Positions 44,409 through 52,523 of a stretch of 64,000 nt of DNA are shown in pieces. Below the pieces are notes generated by a model. The model was not told where the DNA came from and made no database searches. It saw nothing but the letters and a program-made list of their open reading frames with translations. The position numbers were made by a program, and so were the translations under genes. The stretch comes from Geoalkalibacter subterraneus (GTDB lineage: Bacteria > Desulfobacterota > Desulfuromonadia > Desulfuromonadales > Geoalkalibacteraceae). Every line of letters starts with the position of its first letter. Position 1 is the first letter of the stretch. The DNA lies in the NCBI RefSeq assembly GCF_000827125.1, contig NZ_CP010311.1, forward strand, positions 2,542,001 through 2,606,000. The letters run 5' to 3'.

Positions 44409-44639
44409 ATGAGTGTAGACGAATTGAAAGACGCCGTTCTGGCGCTGGAAGCCGATGAGAAAAAGCAGCTCCTGCTGGAGACCCTGCCCCAGTTGTCGCG
44501 CGAAGTCATGCAGGATCGCGAGTTTCTTATGCAGCTGCTGCCAATTTTCATGGGACTGATCAAGGACAGCGGAATCGACCTGGGCCAGCTGGCGCAGATG
44601 GCCATGATGATGAACGGCAACCGCCCCCCGCAGGCCTGA
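44409..44639 (+). CDS. Small hypothetical protein
   Basis: 76 residues, 21 bases after lon. Mostly helical with a Met-rich end (LAQMAMMMNG) and no cysteines or signal peptide. AGGAG is present but 13 bases before the ATG. No function recognised; likely co-transcribed with lon. Confidence 0.55.
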   Translation: MSVDELKDAVLALEADEKKQLLLETLPQLSREVMQDREFLMQLLPIFMGLIKDSGIDLGQLAQMAMMMNGNRPPQA

Positions 44640-44649
44640 TGATTGAGAA

Positions 44650-44678
44650 TTGACGCCGTGGAAGGAACCTGCTAGCTT
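44650..44678 (+). promoter_or_regulatory. Probable promoter of the trpS leader
   Basis: TTGACG (44650-44655), 17-base spacer, TAGCTT (44673-44678). Transcription would begin near 44685, almost at the leader-peptide ATG (44687), so that peptide may be read from a leaderless RNA. Confidence 0.5.
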
Positions 44679-44686
44679 ATAGCGCC

Positions 44687-44764
44687 ATGACGACGATGAC
44701 TGAACAAAAGCTTCTGAATAAAAACTGGTGGCGAATCTGGATGCACCCGGGTTCGCGCGCCTGA
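44687..44764 (+). CDS. Trp-codon leader peptide of trpS
   Basis: A 25-codon frame, ATG 44687 to TGA 44762-44764, with three Trp codons among five (14, 15 and 18; NWWRIWMHP). Trp is rare in proteins, so three in such a short peptide in front of the tryptophanyl-tRNA synthetase gene points to attenuation. A second ATG at codon 4 is possible. No Shine-Dalgarno sequence stands at the right distance (AAGGA is about 20 bases upstream). Confidence 0.75.
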   Translation: MTTMTEQKLLNKNWWRIWMHPGSRA

Positions 44765-44771
44765 CAACAAG

Positions 44772-44813
44772 GTTTCGCCGCGAATTCAGGACCGGCTCGC
44801 GGCGGCTCAAAAC
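44772..44813 (+). promoter_or_regulatory. Competing hairpin between leader peptide and terminator
   Basis: GTTTCGCCGCGA (44772-44783) can pair with TCGCGGCGGCTCAAAAC (44797-44813). Its 5' arm can also pair with GGCGAA overlapping Trp codon 15 and Arg codon 16, and its 3' arm (GCGGCT) with AGCCGC of the terminator stem. Such shared arms are what an attenuator needs; which fold wins with a stalled ribosome cannot be decided by eye. Confidence 0.5.
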
Positions 44814-44825
44814 CTCAATCAAAGA

Positions 44826-44861
44826 CGAAAGCCGCGGCCTCCTTACCGCGGCTTTCGTTTT
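44826..44861 (+). terminator. Intrinsic terminator in the trpS leader
   Basis: CGAAAGCCGCGG (44826-44837), 8-base loop, CCGCGGCTTTCG (44846-44857), then TTTT. The stem is perfect, 12 bp. It lies 37 bases before the trpS start and could also end read-through from lon. Confidence 0.85.
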
Positions 44862-44898
44862 ACATGCAAATCCCCATCCCAGGAAAAGGATTCAGGAA

Positions 44899-45864
44899 AT
44901 GAGAATTCTCAGCGGCATTCAGCCCTCCGGCAATCTTCATCTCGGTAATTACTTCGGCATGATGAAGAAGATGATTGCCTACCAGGAGAACGAAGATCTC
45001 TTCTGCTTTATCGCCAACTACCACGCCATGACCTCCGTCAGCGACGGCAAAGCCCTGGCGCGCGGGACCCTGGAAGCGGCGGCCAATTTTCTCGCTCTGG
45101 GGATGGATCCCGAACGCAGCACCTTCTGGGTACAGTCCGACGTCCCGGAAGTGCAGGAGCTGACCTGGGCGCTGTCGAACTTCACCCCCATGGGGCTGCT
45201 GGAACGCTGTCACAGCTACAAGGACAAGATCGCCAAGGGAATTGCGCCCAATCACGGCCTGTTCGCCTACCCGGTCCTGATGACGGCCGACATCCTGCTG
45301 TTTCAGAGCGAAAAGGTTCCGGTGGGCAAGGACCAGAAGCAGCACGTCGAAGTGGCGCGCGACATTGCCCTGAAATTCAATCATCATTACGGCGACATCT
45401 TCACCATCCCCGAACCCGAAATCGATGATGAGGTCGCAACGGTCCCCGGAATCGACGGCCAGAAGATGAGTAAGAGTTACGGCAATACCATCGATCTGTT
45501 TCAGGAAGACAAAGCGCTGCGCAAGCAGATCATGCGCATCGTCACCGACTCGACACCGGTTGAGGCCCCGAAAAACCCCGATACCTGCAATGTATTCCAG
45601 ATTTACCGCCTGTTCCTCGACAAAGAACAGCAGCAGGAACTGCGCAACAGATACGAGGCCGGCGGCATGGGATACGGGGAAGTGAAGCAGGAGCTGTTTG
45701 AAACGGTGCGCGACTTCTTCGCGCCCTATGCCGAGCGGCGTCGCGAGCTGCTGGCCGATCCGGACGGCCTGCGCGCCATTCTGGCGCGCGGTGCCGAAAA
45801 AGCCCGCGCCGCCGGGGCAAAAACCTTGCGCAAGGTGCGCAAGAGAACCGGCCTGGCTTATTGA
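44899..45864 (+). CDS. trpS: Tryptophanyl-tRNA synthetase
   Basis: 321 residues from ATG 44899 (MRILSGIQPSGNLHLGNYFG); a longer frame from a GTG at 44728 would run through the terminator and is rejected. A class I synthetase: the HIGH-type motif is PSGNLHLGNY (9-18) and the KMSKS motif occurs as GQKMSKSYG (near 190). Trp-site parts (TADILLFQ, VPVGKDQKQHVE) are present. Expression is probably controlled by the Trp-codon leader and terminator in front. Confidence 0.98.
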   Translation: MRILSGIQPSGNLHLGNYFGMMKKMIAYQENEDLFCFIANYHAMTSVSDGKALARGTLEAAANFLALGMDPERSTFWVQSDVPEVQELTWALSNFTPMGLLERCHSYKDKIAKGIAPNHGLFAYPVLMTADILLFQSEKVPVGKDQKQHVEVARDIALKFNHHYGDIFTIPEPEIDDEVATVPGIDGQKMSKSYGNTIDLFQEDKALRKQIMRIVTDSTPVEAPKNPDTCNVFQIYRLFLDKEQQQELRNRYEAGGMGYGEVKQELFETVRDFFAPYAERRRELLADPDGLRAILARGAEKARAAGAKTLRKVRKRTGLAY

Positions 45865-45870
45865 GCTGAT

Positions 45871-45916
45871 CTTCACCCGTGAAGGATGGGCAGGACCTCA
45901 CTCTTCACGGGTGAAG
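45871..45916. repeat. 14-bp inverted repeat at the trpS / DUF4177 junction
   Basis: CTTCACCCGTGAAG (45871-45884) and CTTCACGGGTGAAG (45903-45916) are exact reverse complements with an 18-base gap. The right arm also codes for the last residues of the DUF4177 protein. It may end both convergent transcripts, though no U tract follows on either side. Confidence 0.6.
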
Positions 45917-46065
45917 AAAACAAACGCCATGGCAGGACGCCGACTGCCCTCGTGCATGACGAATTTAACCGCATCGAACTGCCACCCCTGCTGCGTCCAT
46001 TCATTGAGAATTGCCTCCAGCGAATCGTCTGTCACGGTACTGGTTTCCACCACTTTGTAGCGCAT
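45898..46065 (-). CDS. DUF4177 domain protein
   Basis: 55 residues from ATG 46065 (MRYKVVETSTVTDDSLEAIL), behind AAAGGG; a longer frame to 46128 has no support. The pattern YKVVE...LEAILNEWTQQGWQFDAVKFV and VFFTR is the DUF4177 fold, a small beta-alpha unit of unknown role. Confidence 0.75.
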   Translation of the reverse strand: MRYKVVETSTVTDDSLEAILNEWTQQGWQFDAVKFVMHEGSRRPAMAFVFFTREE

Positions 46066-46391
46066 GGCATCACACCCTTTCCTTCCTGTCCACAAGGGGA
46101 GATTTCTACTGACTGCTCCCTCCTCCAATTAACGCTCGCCCATCCCCGTTACCGCATTTTTTTCACTTTCTGTTAAAAAACGAACAGGGTTATGACATAG
46201 CCCGAAAAATACGAAACAAACATAACGCAAAAAATAACATTTATTCACAGAAAGAAACCGTTTTTTACTTCTCCACAAAATCTTTGCGAACGCTTGCCTT
46301 TTGAAATATTTTTAAATCGTATTTTCAACAACTTACAAAGAATAAACAACTTTTCTCAGAGTAAAACACTACCCTAAATTTAAGTTTAAGG
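46066..46391. other. AT-rich intergenic region upstream of the acetate-uptake promoter
   Basis: No gene or RNA recognised. The stretch from about 46150 is clearly richer in A and T than its surroundings, with many A and T runs (for example AAATATTTTTAAATCG), and could bend or bind regulators ahead of the promoter at 46392. Confidence 0.4.
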
Positions 46392-46419
46392 TTGACACAA
46401 CTTTAGAACGGCGTATTAT
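46392..46419 (+). promoter_or_regulatory. Strong sigma-70 promoter of the acetate symporter operon
   Basis: TTGACA (46392-46397), 16-base spacer, TATTAT (46414-46419). Near-consensus boxes, about 310 bases ahead of the first gene, giving an unusually long leader. Confidence 0.75.
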
Positions 46420-46425
46420 GTCCAG

Positions 46426-46727
46426 GAAAAATTGCGCCCCGATATGGTTTTTTCTGCGTTTGTTGGGGGCGCATTTCTGGTAAAAATTAAACATTTTTCT
46501 GGCCGACTCCCTCACCGGCGGAACCGAGAGAAAGGAGGCAAAACATTGTCCCCGGGCATCCGGGAAAGACTACCGCACAAACAGACGCCACTTCCCTCAG
46601 TGAGCGTTTAAGGCCCTATCGGGCCACCATGCAACAATCATTTATTTTATTTTGTCTATTTTTTCATGCCATGCGCAATCCGTAGAAACTTCCAGAGAGA
46701 AAAACAGAGAGAAAAGGAGTAACGCAC
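46426..46727 (+). promoter_or_regulatory. About 300-base structured leader of the symporter operon
   Basis: Contains TGCGCCCC/GGGGCGCA (46433-46440 with 46466-46473), a CCCGG-CAT-CCGGG stem near 46552-46565, and GGCCC-tatc-GGGCC near 46612-46625 followed by T-rich sequence, ahead of AAAAGGAG and the ATG. No known riboswitch core was recognised. A short frame of 18 codons at 46629 may be chance. Confidence 0.45.
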
Positions 46728-46994
46728 ATGGGACACGGACCCGCAGTCAAACTCGGCAAGGACAACGCGGCCGGGTACAAATCCAAAATCGGCATCAGCA
46801 TGTTCGCCGTCTACACCATTATTTACGCCATTTTCGTAATGATCAACATTACTCAGCCAGAACTCATGCTTATCCAGATCTTCGGCCTTAACCTGGCCGT
46901 GGTGTTCGGCCTGGGGTTGATCATCTTCGCCTTCCTGCTGGCGCTTGTCTACAACTACTTCTGCACCCGGGCGGAAGCCCGCTTGAATAATTAA
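46728..46994 (+). CDS. DUF485 family membrane protein (YjcH-like)
   Basis: 88 residues with two membrane helices (about 25-45 and 55-78) and the DUF485 pattern. In many bacteria such a protein is encoded just before the ActP acetate permease, as here (15-base gap). It probably is an accessory subunit; the mechanism is unknown. Confidence 0.88.
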   Translation: MGHGPAVKLGKDNAAGYKSKIGISMFAVYTIIYAIFVMINITQPELMLIQIFGLNLAVVFGLGLIIFAFLLALVYNYFCTRAEARLNN

Positions 46995-47009
46995 AGGAGG
47001 AGATGACCA

Positions 47010-48953
47010 ATGATCTACGCACAATCCCCCCTGGCCATCGGCCTCTTTCTCAGTTTTGTTCTCCTGGTGCTTGGCCTCTCCTTCTACCTGGGGCGTCGCA
47101 CCACATCCTCTTCGGGCTATTACGCCGCCGGAGGGAACGTCCACTGGTTTACCAACGGGATCGCCTTTGCCGGCGACTATCTTTCGGCTGCCAGCTTCCT
47201 CGGCATCTGCGGCATGATCGCTACCGCCGGCTACGATGGCTGGATGTACGCCATCGGCTACCTCGCGGGCTGGATGGTCGCCCTGTTCCTGGTGGCTGAA
47301 CCGATGAAGCGTCTTGGCAAATACACCTTTACAGACGCCCTTGATTCCAAGTTCAACTCCAAGAGCATCCAGTTGATGGCAGCGATCAGCACCTTGGTTG
47401 TTTCGGTTTTCTACCTGATCCCTCAGATGGTCGGCGCGGGCACACTCGTCACTCCACTGCTGGGCCTTCCCCATTATGCTGGAGTCATTATCGTCGGCGT
47501 GGTCGTCACCATCATTGTCGCCAGCGCCGGCATGGCATCCACCACAATGGTGCAGTTCCTCAAAGGAGGCCTGCTGCTAATCTTCTCGACCATTCTGGTG
47601 ATCTCCGTTCTGTTCCGGGGCTTGTCCACCACCCCTGAAAACGACGGCAAACCCTACCATGAATTCGCGACCTTGCAGGCCAACGTGGAAAACGGTCGCC
47701 TGATCGTAGATGATCCGGCATACAACGTTCCGGCCAACTGGCGCGATTCCGAACTTGCCGAGGCAGGGTTTGTCAAACTGACCCAAAACGGCATCGAATC
47801 GATCTGGCACATCCAGGAGAACCCTCAAGGCGGCTATGTCCTTGAAGAAGCTCTTTTCCAGGCCCAGCTCAATGACGGCACACGTATTTACAACGGCGCG
47901 CCCGCTGAAGAAGGGCGTTTCTTTCCCGTCGGCCACATGAAAGAGATCAACATGGGCGGTGAAACCGTGATGCAGACCGGCGCCATTGGCCCCCTGGCCT
48001 TTCTGCGCACCATCCAGGACAGCACCATCGTTCTGTGGGGCACCAAGCATGTCCTGACCCCCGAGGGCTACTACAGCATCTATTACCAGAAACCAACCCC
48101 GGGCTCCCATATCCTCCGTCCGGGCCTCAAATTCAAAGTGGACAATGCGACCACTGCCGAGAAGTTCAACTTTTTCTCCCTGATGCTGGCTCTATTCTGC
48201 GGTACCGCAGCATTGCCCCACATTCTGATCCGCTACTACACGGTACCCAGCCAGGCGGCTGCACGTAAATCGACCCTAGTGGCCATCGCAGCCATCGGCT
48301 TCTTCTATATTCTGACCCTGTTCATGGGCCTTGGCGCCATGACCAATGGCGTCGTCAACATCATGGATAACAACATGTCGGCGCCTCTGCTTGCACTGTC
48401 TTTTGGGGTTATCCTGTTTGCCATCATCTCCTCGATTGCCTTTGCCACCGTCCTTGGTACGGTTTCGGGCCTGATCGTGGCGGCATCCGGGGCGGTCGCC
48501 CATGACCTGATGGACAACTTCTTCGGCATGAAAATGCAGGACAAGAACAAGGTTCTGACGGCCAAAATCGCCGCTGTCTGTATTGGCGTAATTGCCATAT
48601 ACCTGGGCATCGTGTTCGAGGGCATGAACGTCAGCTTCCTGGTCGGTTGGGCCTTTGCCATCGCCGCTTCGGCCAATCTGCCGGCAATCCTCATGCTGCT
48701 GTTCTGGAAACGGACCACGGCGCAGGGGGTTGCGGCCTCAATCTTGGTGGGCATCGTCTCATCACTTGGCCTGATTTTGCTTTCGCCTGACATGTATGTA
48801 CGTTATGGCCTGTTGCCCTCTGACGCGCCAATTTCCTTCAACAGCCCGGCAGCCATTTCCATTCCGTTGAGCTTCCTCGCCCTGGTGGTGATTTCACTGC
48901 TGACCAAGCGCGTTGAAGTGGCGGAAGATTCCACCGAGAACGCACACGCCTAA
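47010..48953 (+). CDS. Acetate/cation symporter of the SSS family (ActP-like)
   Basis: 647 residues, GGAGG upstream. A sodium:solute symporter fold with about 13 helices: FYLGRRTTSSSGYYAAGG, GDYLSAASFLGICGMIATAGYDG, and a second half from FNFFSLMLALFCGTAALPHILIRYYTVPS. Compared with E. coli ActP (549 residues) there is an extra hydrophilic domain between about residues 205 and 375. Acetate is the likely substrate, in line with growth on acetate in this group. Paired with the DUF485 gene. Confidence 0.92.
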   Translation: MIYAQSPLAIGLFLSFVLLVLGLSFYLGRRTTSSSGYYAAGGNVHWFTNGIAFAGDYLSAASFLGICGMIATAGYDGWMYAIGYLAGWMVALFLVAEPMKRLGKYTFTDALDSKFNSKSIQLMAAISTLVVSVFYLIPQMVGAGTLVTPLLGLPHYAGVIIVGVVVTIIVASAGMASTTMVQFLKGGLLLIFSTILVISVLFRGLSTTPENDGKPYHEFATLQANVENGRLIVDDPAYNVPANWRDSELAEAGFVKLTQNGIESIWHIQENPQGGYVLEEALFQAQLNDGTRIYNGAPAEEGRFFPVGHMKEINMGGETVMQTGAIGPLAFLRTIQDSTIVLWGTKHVLTPEGYYSIYYQKPTPGSHILRPGLKFKVDNATTAEKFNFFSLMLALFCGTAALPHILIRYYTVPSQAAARKSTLVAIAAIGFFYILTLFMGLGAMTNGVVNIMDNNMSAPLLALSFGVILFAIISSIAFATVLGTVSGLIVAASGAVAHDLMDNFFGMKMQDKNKVLTAKIAAVCIGVIAIYLGIVFEGMNVSFLVGWAFAIAASANLPAILMLLFWKRTTAQGVAASILVGIVSSLGLILLSPDMYVRYGLLPSDAPISFNSPAAISIPLSFLALVVISLLTKRVEVAEDSTENAHA

Positions 48954-49003
48954 AACCTGCGGGCAAGACTCTTGCCTGATAATTCATCTTGATGGCATAA
49001 TTT

Positions 49004-49032
49004 GGGCCGCCCTTGGGCGGCCCGATTTTTTT
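49004..49032 (+). terminator. Terminator of the symporter operon
   Basis: GGGCCGCCC, TT loop, GGGCGGCCC, then GATTTTTTT. A strong intrinsic terminator 50 bases past the symporter stop. Confidence 0.9.
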
Positions 49033-49052
49033 CCCCGCGAAAGGTTCTTATC

Positions 49053-49694
49053 ATGCTTCGATTTCGCTTCACCCTCATTGCTTTTGGCTTTGTACTACTC
49101 TACCTCGGCTACAACGATGCTTCACTCACCCTACGCAACCAGGAACCTTTGACCATTGACCTGCGAACGCTGATCAATGAGGGAGCGCCACGGGAATGGC
49201 TACACATTACCGGAGGCCACCAGAACCTCGATGAAGCTATCTCGACTTCAGGGCAGGCTGAACGTTTCGATGCCATGCTCATCCCACTTGTCCCCAATCC
49301 TGAGGACTCCAAATTTCACGTTCTGGTTGAAACTCGCGACCCCGAACTCCTGGAATTTCTCTACACCTACCACTTTGGATTTGATAGTGTTTTTGCTCGA
49401 GAACAGTTTCGGGAAGAAGAAGCTGAAACATTCCGCGCCCCCTGGGAGGTGACCGGAATGTTGACCAGCGGCAGGGTTGCCGCCAATAATCGTGAAAAAC
49501 TTTTTGAGCTGGCTGAGGCTGTCGATCTCAACATCAGCGACAATGTCGTTCTTGTCACCGAAGGAAAAACCCCTGCACGTTTTCGCGGATTCTTCTTTCT
49601 TGCCATGGGAGCAGCCGGCTTAATTAAAGGGTTTCTGATGTTTCGCAGACCCTCCACTAAACCCACGACACCACAACAGGCGGACAATCAGTAA
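49053..49694 (+). CDS. Hypothetical membrane protein
   Basis: 213 residues from ATG 49053 behind AAAGG; a longer frame begins within the terminator. Helices lie near residues 5-20 and about 180-200, so the middle (LTIDLRTLINEGAPREWLHITGG, LIPLVPNPEDSKFHVLVETRD) is probably outside the cytoplasmic membrane. No domain recognised. It lies directly behind the symporter terminator and may depend on read-through. Confidence 0.65.
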   Translation: MLRFRFTLIAFGFVLLYLGYNDASLTLRNQEPLTIDLRTLINEGAPREWLHITGGHQNLDEAISTSGQAERFDAMLIPLVPNPEDSKFHVLVETRDPELLEFLYTYHFGFDSVFAREQFREEEAETFRAPWEVTGMLTSGRVAANNREKLFELAEAVDLNISDNVVLVTEGKTPARFRGFFFLAMGAAGLIKGFLMFRRPSTKPTTPQQADNQ

Positions 49695-49739
49695 GATAGC
49701 TGCTTTAACCTCACACAAAGGGTACTCTGCGGTTTTTCC

Positions 49740-49768
49740 TTGACCAGCGATCCACTCCCTATTACAAT
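49740..49768 (+). promoter_or_regulatory. Sigma-70 promoter of cheW
   Basis: TTGACC (49740-49745), 17-base spacer, TACAAT (49763-49768); about 80 bases ahead of the gene. Confidence 0.7.
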
Positions 49769-49851
49769 ACTTTAATTGAATAGGTCTTACTGGCTGCACA
49801 GGACAATCCCAGCCGGATCAAAAATACGGCAAGGCGGACAAGGAGAAAATC

Positions 49852-50376
49852 ATGGCGCGAGCAAATGACCGACTTGAGATGAACGAAGGCTTCGGAGACG
49901 CCGAGGATACTCAGAAAGACAAATACCTCACCTTTCACCTGGCCAACGAAGATTACGGAATCGAGATCCGTTATGTGACTGAAATTATAGGCATTCAAAA
50001 GATTACCGAAGTTCCTGACATGCCTGAATTCGTCAAAGGCGTGATCAATCTGCGCGGTAAGGTGATTCCGGTTATGGACGTTCGCACCCGTTTCATGCTG
50101 CCCCCCCTGGAATACAACGACCGCACCTGCATCATCGTGGTCAACGTCAATGGGACAGCCGTCGGGCTGGTCGTCGATGAAGTGAGTGAGGTTGCAGACA
50201 TCCCCGAATCCAACATCGAGCCGCCACCACGCTCTACGCGCGCCGCTGCCAGTCACTACATTCAGGGCATGGGCAAAATCGGCGAAGACGTCAAGATTCT
50301 GCTTGATGTCACCTGCCTGCTGTACGATGAAAGCATGCTGCAGACCGCAGGAGCACAGGGAGCCGAGCTTTTCTGA
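49852..50376 (+). CDS. cheW: Chemotaxis coupling protein CheW
   Basis: 174 residues behind AAGGAG. The fold is clear: KYLTFHLANEDYGIEIRYVTEII, VPDMPEFVKGVINLRGKVIPVMD and VGLVVDEVSEV. CheW links chemoreceptors to the CheA kinase. It stands alone, with its own promoter and terminator; the hemerythrin chemoreceptor at 11005 could be one partner. The first 24 residues are a short acidic extension. Confidence 0.95.
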   Translation: MARANDRLEMNEGFGDAEDTQKDKYLTFHLANEDYGIEIRYVTEIIGIQKITEVPDMPEFVKGVINLRGKVIPVMDVRTRFMLPPLEYNDRTCIIVVNVNGTAVGLVVDEVSEVADIPESNIEPPPRSTRAAASHYIQGMGKIGEDVKILLDVTCLLYDESMLQTAGAQGAELF

Positions 50377-50400
50377 TCCACCTTAAAAACCTTATTCAAG

Positions 50401-50446
50401 CAAAAACCCAATCCGCCTCATCGGCACGAGCACGATTGGGTTTTTG
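50401..50446. terminator. Terminator after cheW
   Basis: CAAAAACCCAATC (50401-50413) and GATTGGGTTTTTG (50434-50446) form a 13-bp stem with U-rich 3' arm, loop 20 bases, 25 bases past the stop. Confidence 0.8.
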
Positions 50447-50571
50447 CATTTTCTCCGCCTGTTTTTACGGCTGCTGTTCTTGCCGCTGCCGCCCTCTTCG
50501 TGATAAAGTAGCAAACTTGTGCTTTCGGGCTTTTTCCCGACACAAAACCAGCGCGAGGAGAGATCTTAACC

Positions 50572-51318
50572 ATGGCAGGACATAGTAAATGGGCGAACAT
50601 CAAACACCGTAAAGGGGCCCAGGACGCAAAACGCGGCAAAGTTTTCACCAAACTGATCAAAGAGATCACCATCGCCGCCCGCATCGGCGGCGGAGAGATC
50701 GAGACCAATCCCCGGCTGCGGCTGGCGATCGACAAGGCCAAACAGGCCAACATGCCCAAGGACAATATCGACCGGGCCATTAAAAAAGGAACCGGCGATC
50801 TCGACGGCGTGACCTATGAAGAAGGCTTCTTCGAGGGTTATGGCCCCGGCGGCGTTGCCGTCATGGTCGAATTCATGACCGACAACCGCACCCGCACCGT
50901 GGCCGATGTGCGCCATATCTTCAGCAAGCACGGCGGAAATCTCGGGGTCAACGGCTCGGTGTCGTTTCTGTTCGAGCGAAAAGGCCTGATCTCCTTTTCC
51001 ACCGACAATGATTTCGAGGCCATTTTCGAAGCCGCCCTGGAAGCCGGAGCAGAAGACGTCAAAGACGAAGGCGATTCCTATGAGGTGCTGACCGCCCCGG
51101 AAAACTACATGGAAGTGCGTGACGTTCTGGGTGAGAACGGTCTTAAGTGGGAGAATGCCGAAGTTACTATGATCCCCCAGACCATGGTGCAGCTTGACGG
51201 CAAGCAGGCCGAACAGATGCTGAAACTGATGGATAAGCTCGAGGATAACGACGACGTCCAGAACGTCTACGCCAACTTCGACATTTCCGATGAGGAAATC
51301 GCCCGCATCATGGGCTGA
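50572..51318 (+). CDS. yebC: YebC/PmpR family regulator
   Basis: 248 residues, begins [23 protein letters not shown], the family signature, and has [22 protein letters not shown]. YebC-type proteins were seen as DNA-binding regulators; recent work supports a role of the family in translation of difficult sequences such as proline runs. It heads the ruvCAB cluster, 14 bases before ruvC. Confidence 0.96.
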   Translation: MAGHSKWANIKHRKGAQDAKRGKVFTKLIKEITIAARIGGGEIETNPRLRLAIDKAKQANMPKDNIDRAIKKGTGDLDGVTYEEGFFEGYGPGGVAVMVEFMTDNRTRTVADVRHIFSKHGGNLGVNGSVSFLFERKGLISFSTDNDFEAIFEAALEAGAEDVKDEGDSYEVLTAPENYMEVRDVLGENGLKWENAEVTMIPQTMVQLDGKQAEQMLKLMDKLEDNDDVQNVYANFDISDEEIARIMG

Positions 51319-51332
51319 TTGCCAGAATCAGG

Positions 51333-51842
51333 ATGCGAATTCTCGGCATTGATCCCGGCAGTCGCGCCACGGGATGGGGACTGATCGAAAAGCAGGGCAA
51401 CCGCCTGCTGCATATCGATAACGGCGTCATTACAACCCGTGCAAGCGAACCGCTGGGCGATCGCCTCGGCACGATCTACCAACACCTGTCCAAGGTCATC
51501 ACAGGCTACGCTCCCACAGCTGTTGCAGTCGAAGAGATTTTCATGGCCAAAAACGCCCGCTCCGCCCTTAAGCTCGGGCATGCGCGAGGGGTGGCTCTGC
51601 TGGCTGGGTTCAACCACGACCTGCCGATTGCCGAGTACAGCGCGTTGCAGGTCAAGAGTGCGGTGGTCGGTTACGGGCGAGCCGACAAAAAGCAGATCCA
51701 GGAGATGGTTCGCATTTTGCTGAAACTGCCCGAGATCGCTCAGGAAGATGCTTCGGACGCTCTGGCCGTCGCCATCTGCCATGCCCACAGCGCCGGCATC
51801 AATCAGCGCATTGCAGGCTCCGGCGGCCCAAACAGCCGCTAG
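51333..51842 (+). CDS. ruvC: Holliday junction resolvase RuvC
   Basis: 169 residues. The catalytic acids are D7 ([10 protein letters not shown]), E67 ([10 protein letters not shown]), D139 and D142 ([11 protein letters not shown]). With RuvAB it resolves recombination intermediates. Confidence 0.97.
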   Translation: MRILGIDPGSRATGWGLIEKQGNRLLHIDNGVITTRASEPLGDRLGTIYQHLSKVITGYAPTAVAVEEIFMAKNARSALKLGHARGVALLAGFNHDLPIAEYSALQVKSAVVGYGRADKKQIQEMVRILLKLPEIAQEDASDALAVAICHAHSAGINQRIAGSGGPNSR

Positions 51843-51887
51843 GACTCTGTCCTATTCAACGACTACCCCCTTAATCACGGAAACCCT

Positions 51888-52487
51888 ATGATCGCGCTGC
51901 TGACCGGGACAATCGCCTACAAATCTCTTGAGCATGTCATTCTCGACGTGGGCGGGGTGGGGTACCGTGTCGTGGTCCCCCTGTCGACCTTCTACGAGCT
52001 TCCCGACACCGGCACTACTACTCTGCATATTCACACCCATGTCAAAGAAGATATGCTCGCCCTGTACGGCTTCCTGACCTCCCGGGAAAAAGAGATGTTT
52101 ATCCTGCTGCTCGGCGTATCAGGGGTTGGCCCCAAACTTGCGGTCAATATTCTTTCCAACATCCCTGCCGCCGACCTCAGCGACGCCCTGATGAACCAGG
52201 ATGTGAAACGGCTTTCAGCCATTCCCGGCATCGGCAAAAAGACTGCCGAGAGGCTCTCTCTTGAACTCAAGGACAAGATTGCACGCATGTCCCCAGAGGG
52301 GCCGCGTCCCACCCCTCAGCGGGTTCATGCATCGGATGGAGCCTGTCTGGACGATGTCCTGTCCGCCCTGGTCAATCTGGGCTACAAAGAGAACCAGGCC
52401 CGCAAGGTGCTCGAATCCCTTGAGATCCCGCCGGAAACACACCTGGAGGATGTTCTCAAAGGCGCCTTGAAGATCCTGATGAAATAA
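51888..52487 (+). CDS. ruvA: Holliday junction helicase subunit RuvA
   Basis: 199 residues: OB-fold (1-63), tandem helix-hairpin-helix motifs (GVSGVGPKLAVNIL and IPGIGKKTAERLSLELKDK), and the C-terminal three-helix RuvB-binding domain (SALVNLGYKENQARKVLE). It binds the four-way junction as a tetramer. Confidence 0.97.
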   Translation: MIALLTGTIAYKSLEHVILDVGGVGYRVVVPLSTFYELPDTGTTTLHIHTHVKEDMLALYGFLTSREKEMFILLLGVSGVGPKLAVNILSNIPAADLSDALMNQDVKRLSAIPGIGKKTAERLSLELKDKIARMSPEGPRPTPQRVHASDGACLDDVLSALVNLGYKENQARKVLESLEIPPETHLEDVLKGALKILMK

Positions 52488-52523
52488 AGTCGATCGCCTT
52501 CAACACAGGACCAATGCAGACTC

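Noticed and set aside
44728-44898. N-terminal extension of trpS from a GTG at 44728
   Set aside because: It would be read through the terminator stem, has no ribosome binding site, and the normal TrpS start lies at 44899.
46629-46685. 18-codon frame in the symporter leader
   Set aside because: No ribosome binding site, A/T-driven composition, nothing regulatory in its codons.
46426-46727. Cyclic-di-GMP (GEMM) riboswitch in the symporter leader
   Set aside because: No GACGCAAAGCC-type core was found on either strand.
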